In this document: one piece after another, positions 61,764-64,000 of the stretch
Layout of the letters: every line of letters starts with the position of its first letter
How positions within the stretch are numbered: the first letter of the stretch is position 1
DNA from: Streptomyces seoulensis
Lineage (GTDB): Bacteria; Actinomycetota; Actinomycetes; Streptomycetales; Streptomycetaceae
NCBI RefSeq assembly: GCF_022846655.1
Contig: NZ_AP025667.1
Coordinates: 3,509,001 to 3,573,000, forward strand
Direction: 5' to 3'
DNA length: 64,000 nucleotides
The notes under the pieces: generated by a model
What the model saw: the letters and a program-made list of their open reading frames with translations, nothing else
Database searches by the model: none
What the model was told of the DNA's origin: nothing
Made by a program: the position numbers and the translations under genes

Positions 61764-63923
61764 TTACGGGAACTGGGTGATCTTGGACGGGATGGTGTCG
61801 GACCCCGAGGTGGGGGCGCCGGTGTTGTTGACGACGTGGGCGTACTGGCCCTTGCCGCCGAGCGAGATCACCAGGATGTCGTGCAGCTTGACCCCGGAGT
61901 TCACCGGGACCTGGAAGCCGTGCGCCTGGACGATGGAGGAGTCCGTGGTGAAGTTGCAGTAACTCCCCAGACCCCACGCCTCGTGCGAGGTGACCGAGTC
62001 GGCGATCTTGTAGGCCGCGTAGCCGACGATGCCGTCATGGGTGATGGCGGCGGAGTTGGGCACGTCGTACGCCTTCTCGTTCTGGAAGAAGATCGTGCGC
62101 CCGCGCTGCCCGGCCCAGTACACGTCGTACTTGTTGTAGTGCTCGACGAACAGGCCGGTGGCGAGGACGTCGTTGCCGTTCACGCGCAGGCCGTAGTCGG
62201 CGCGGTTGGTGTCCCAGCCGACGCCGCTGCCGTGGTCGGCTCGCCAGAGCCAGGTGTGGTCGATGACGACGTTGTTGCTGTTGACCACGACCGAGTTGGT
62301 GGCGAGGCCGGGGCCCGCGCCGCCGATGCGCACGAACACGTCCTGCATGGTGGTGGGGTTGGCCGAGTGGTCGGCGGTGGAGCCGGCCGGGCCGATCCGC
62401 AGCAGGGTGTCGGAGTTGGCACTGCCCGCGTCGATGAGGAAGCCGGCCAGCTTGACGCCGTCCACGTCGGCGACGTGCATGGCGTCGACGCCGTTGTCCG
62501 GGACGATGGTGGCGAGACCGAGGCCGAGGACCACGGTGTTGGCGCGGTTGACCTCGATGGCCCGGTCCAGGTGGTAGACGCCGGGCGTGAACAGCAGGTT
62601 GAGGCCCTGGGCGAGCGCCTGGTTGATGGTGGCGGCCGTCGCGCCGGGCTTGACCACGTAGAACTGGTCCAGCGGCAGCGAGGTCCCCGCGTTGGCCGGC
62701 CAGGACACGCCCCGCGCGTTGGTGCGCTTGGCCGGGACGAACACCTTGTACGTGGAGCCGTCGAGGTAGAGGAACGGCTTCTCGCGGGAGACCGGCGTGT
62801 TGTCCAGCGTGGTGTACGGGCCGCTGTCGAAGTTGGTCGCCGGGGCGCCCTGGACGCCGCTGAAGACCATGTTCCAGACGCCGTTGGTCCAGCCGCCGAC
62901 CGAGCTGTCACGGGTGTACCACTGCTGCTGGGAGTACGGGCCGACCGTGCCGTCGATCTTGGAGTCGGCGATGTAGCCGCCGGAGGCCCAGCCGTAGCCG
63001 TTGGGCGAGAGGTTGAGCCCGCCCTGGACGTGGATGCGGCGGAACGGGGCGGCCTGCGCGACGGCCCAGCGGTCGGTGCCGTTGACCGGGCGGATGGCGA
63101 GGTTCTCCGCCGAACGCCAGAAGTTCTGCGTGGCGTTGCCGTTGAACCAGCCCGCGTCGACGGTGATGTCACCGTTGATCTGCACGTCGTCGGGGTTGAG
63201 ACCGAGGCCGGAGATCGAGGTGTAGAAGCCGAGCTGGGCGTTGATGTTGTTGTACGTGCCGGGCTTCATCAGGAACTGATAGCGGGCGGAGCCGAACTGG
63301 TTCGACTCCTGGCGGGCGAAGACGTCGTCGAACTTCTGCTGGAGGTTCGGCGTGCTCGGGTCGACGACGATCACGTTGGAGCCGAGGTCGCCGCCGCCCT
63401 GCACCGGCGGGACACCGGTGGTGCCGGTGTGCACGGCCATCTCCCACAGCGAGTAGCCGTAGGCCGTGCCGCGGGCGGTGCCGTTGATGCGCACGTAGCG
63501 GCCGGAGCCGCTGACCGCGTACGAGGCGGTGCCGCCGGTGGCGCCGGTGACGGTCTTGAGCGTGGTCCAGTTCGTGCCGTCGGTCGAGCTCTGGAGCTGG
63601 AAGTCCTTGCCGTAGGCGGCTTCCCAGTTCAGGTCGATGCCGCACAGGTCCTGCACCGAGCCGAGGTCGACGCGGAGCCACTGCGGGTCGGCGAACGCGC
63701 TGGACCAGCGGGTGCCCGCGTCGCCGTCGAAGGCGGCGGAGGCCGGGGTGCCCGCGCTCTCGCTGGAGGAGGCGGTGGCGGGCTTGCCCTGCGCGGCGTT
63801 GGCGGTGTTGCAGCCGGCTTGGGCGGCGTCCGTCGCGGCGACGGCGGCCGGTGGTTGGAAGGTGGGCAGGGCGAGCAGTGCTGCCGTGGCGGCGAGCGCT
63901 GTCCCCAGGGATCTCAGTCTCAT
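61764..63923 (-). CDS. Secreted F5/8C (discoidin) plus beta-helix protein
   Basis: 719 residues. Signal peptide (1 to about 29), an F5/8 type C carbohydrate-binding domain (about 40-165; FDGDAGTRWSSAFADPQWLRVDLG), then a right-handed beta-helix (about 190-700) with many asparagine ladders (NNVVIDHTWLWRADHG). The layout resembles GH55-type exo-beta-1,3-glucanases, though no catalytic residue is certain; similar proteins are sometimes misnamed adenylyl cyclases. The ATG at 63923 has AGGGAG 6 nt upstream. Confidence 0.85.
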   Translation of the reverse strand: MRLRSLGTALAATAALLALPTFQPPAAVAATDAAQAGCNTANAAQGKPATASSSESAGTPASAAFDGDAGTRWSSAFADPQWLRVDLGSVQDLCGIDLNWEAAYGKDFQLQSSTDGTNWTTLKTVTGATGGTASYAVSGSGRYVRINGTARGTAYGYSLWEMAVHTGTTGVPPVQGGGDLGSNVIVVDPSTPNLQQKFDDVFARQESNQFGSARYQFLMKPGTYNNINAQLGFYTSISGLGLNPDDVQINGDITVDAGWFNGNATQNFWRSAENLAIRPVNGTDRWAVAQAAPFRRIHVQGGLNLSPNGYGWASGGYIADSKIDGTVGPYSQQQWYTRDSSVGGWTNGVWNMVFSGVQGAPATNFDSGPYTTLDNTPVSREKPFLYLDGSTYKVFVPAKRTNARGVSWPANAGTSLPLDQFYVVKPGATAATINQALAQGLNLLFTPGVYHLDRAIEVNRANTVVLGLGLATIVPDNGVDAMHVADVDGVKLAGFLIDAGSANSDTLLRIGPAGSTADHSANPTTMQDVFVRIGGAGPGLATNSVVVNSNNVVIDHTWLWRADHGSGVGWDTNRADYGLRVNGNDVLATGLFVEHYNKYDVYWAGQRGRTIFFQNEKAYDVPNSAAITHDGIVGYAAYKIADSVTSHEAWGLGSYCNFTTDSSIVQAHGFQVPVNSGVKLHDILVISLGGKGQYAHVVNNTGAPTSGSDTIPSKITQFP

Positions 63924-63968
63924 TGCGGCTCCCTGCGACTGCGGGACCGGGAGACCGGCCCCTGCTTA

Positions 63969-63995
63969 GTTCATGTTTTGATTTAAGGGATGAAC
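63969..63995 (-). promoter_or_regulatory. GTTCAT-N15-ATGAAC dyad upstream of the beta-helix gene
   Basis: In an A/T-rich stretch 46-72 bp before the ATG, GTTCAT (63969-63974) and ATGAAC (63990-63995) form an inverted repeat, probably an operator or part of the promoter. The window ends here, so the rest cannot be seen. Confidence 0.4.
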
Positions 63996-64000
63996 CAAAC

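Noticed and set aside
61638..63986. A 782-residue plus-strand frame across the beta-helix gene
   Set aside because: Val/Gly/Asp/Arg-rich shadow frame; the minus-strand gene has a signal peptide, F5/8C domain and a good ribosome-binding site.

Overview
The window is 64 kb of a high-GC actinobacterial chromosome, almost certainly Streptomyces. The evidence is strongly G/C-biased third codon positions, GTG and TTG starts, ATGA-type overlaps, a chaplin, an LAETG sortase substrate, a SpoIIE-type phosphatase, an ECF42/DGPF pair, and a lone TTA codon in a secreted glycosidase. About 57 genes are called. I saw no rRNA, tRNA, CRISPR array, insertion sequence or prophage gene.

Layout. 1-2.4 kb: a truncated FUSC membrane protein divergent from a LysR regulator. 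2.4-14.5 kb: an anaerobic/microaerobic metabolism island with fdhD, an MFS transporter and a YdeP/FdhA-type molybdoenzyme on the minus strand, divergent from cydA-cydB, then moaA, a DUF6457 gene, moeA, moaD and moaE. The 768-bp gap between the molybdoenzyme and cydA carries a 44-bp element twice in inverted orientation with identical block spacing; this is the most interesting signal in the window. 14.5-22.3 kb: DUF1345 protein, a complete FUSC paralogue, Nudix protein, a DsbA-like protein lacking CXXC, a PAS-GAF-SpoIIE-ATPase protein, and a TTA-containing GH5 enzyme. 22.3-30.0 kb: a lipid/glycan module (alkyl-DHAP-synthase-like flavoprotein, lipid kinase, GT4 glycosyltransferase, unknown protein) divergent from a TetR regulator and glpD.

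30-40 kb: MarR/DUF1398 pair with a strong operator, MFS exporter, DUF1206 protein followed by a small coding-like frame, a structured leader ending in an intrinsic terminator before a CAP-domain secreted protein, NAD kinase, DUF6131, a cytochrome P450, cyclophilin, and a serine/threonine-dehydratase-family enzyme with its YheO/DauR-like regulator. 40-51.8 kb: GNAT, MHS-type transporter, an OmpR/HK pair facing a TAXI solute-binding lipoprotein, Z-prenyl synthase, DUF1479 oxygenase divergent from a ROK regulator, APH-like protein, and the ECF42-DGPF pair with a 60-residue HxxxCxxC protein. 51.9-64 kb: LAETG surface protein, class A beta-lactamase with a BlaA/BlaB-like regulatory pair, membrane protein, furA-katG, an AT3 acyltransferase, a short chaplin, and a secreted F5/8C-beta-helix protein.

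Functional links. The molybdoenzyme, FdhD, the Moco genes and cytochrome bd plausibly form one low-oxygen electron-transfer unit. FurA-KatG is a peroxide-response operon. The divergent TetR-glpD and ADPS/lipid-kinase arms both centre on DHAP/glycerol-3-phosphate. Starts were chosen by ribosome-binding site and family fit; family assignments come from motif recognition by eye, without a database search.
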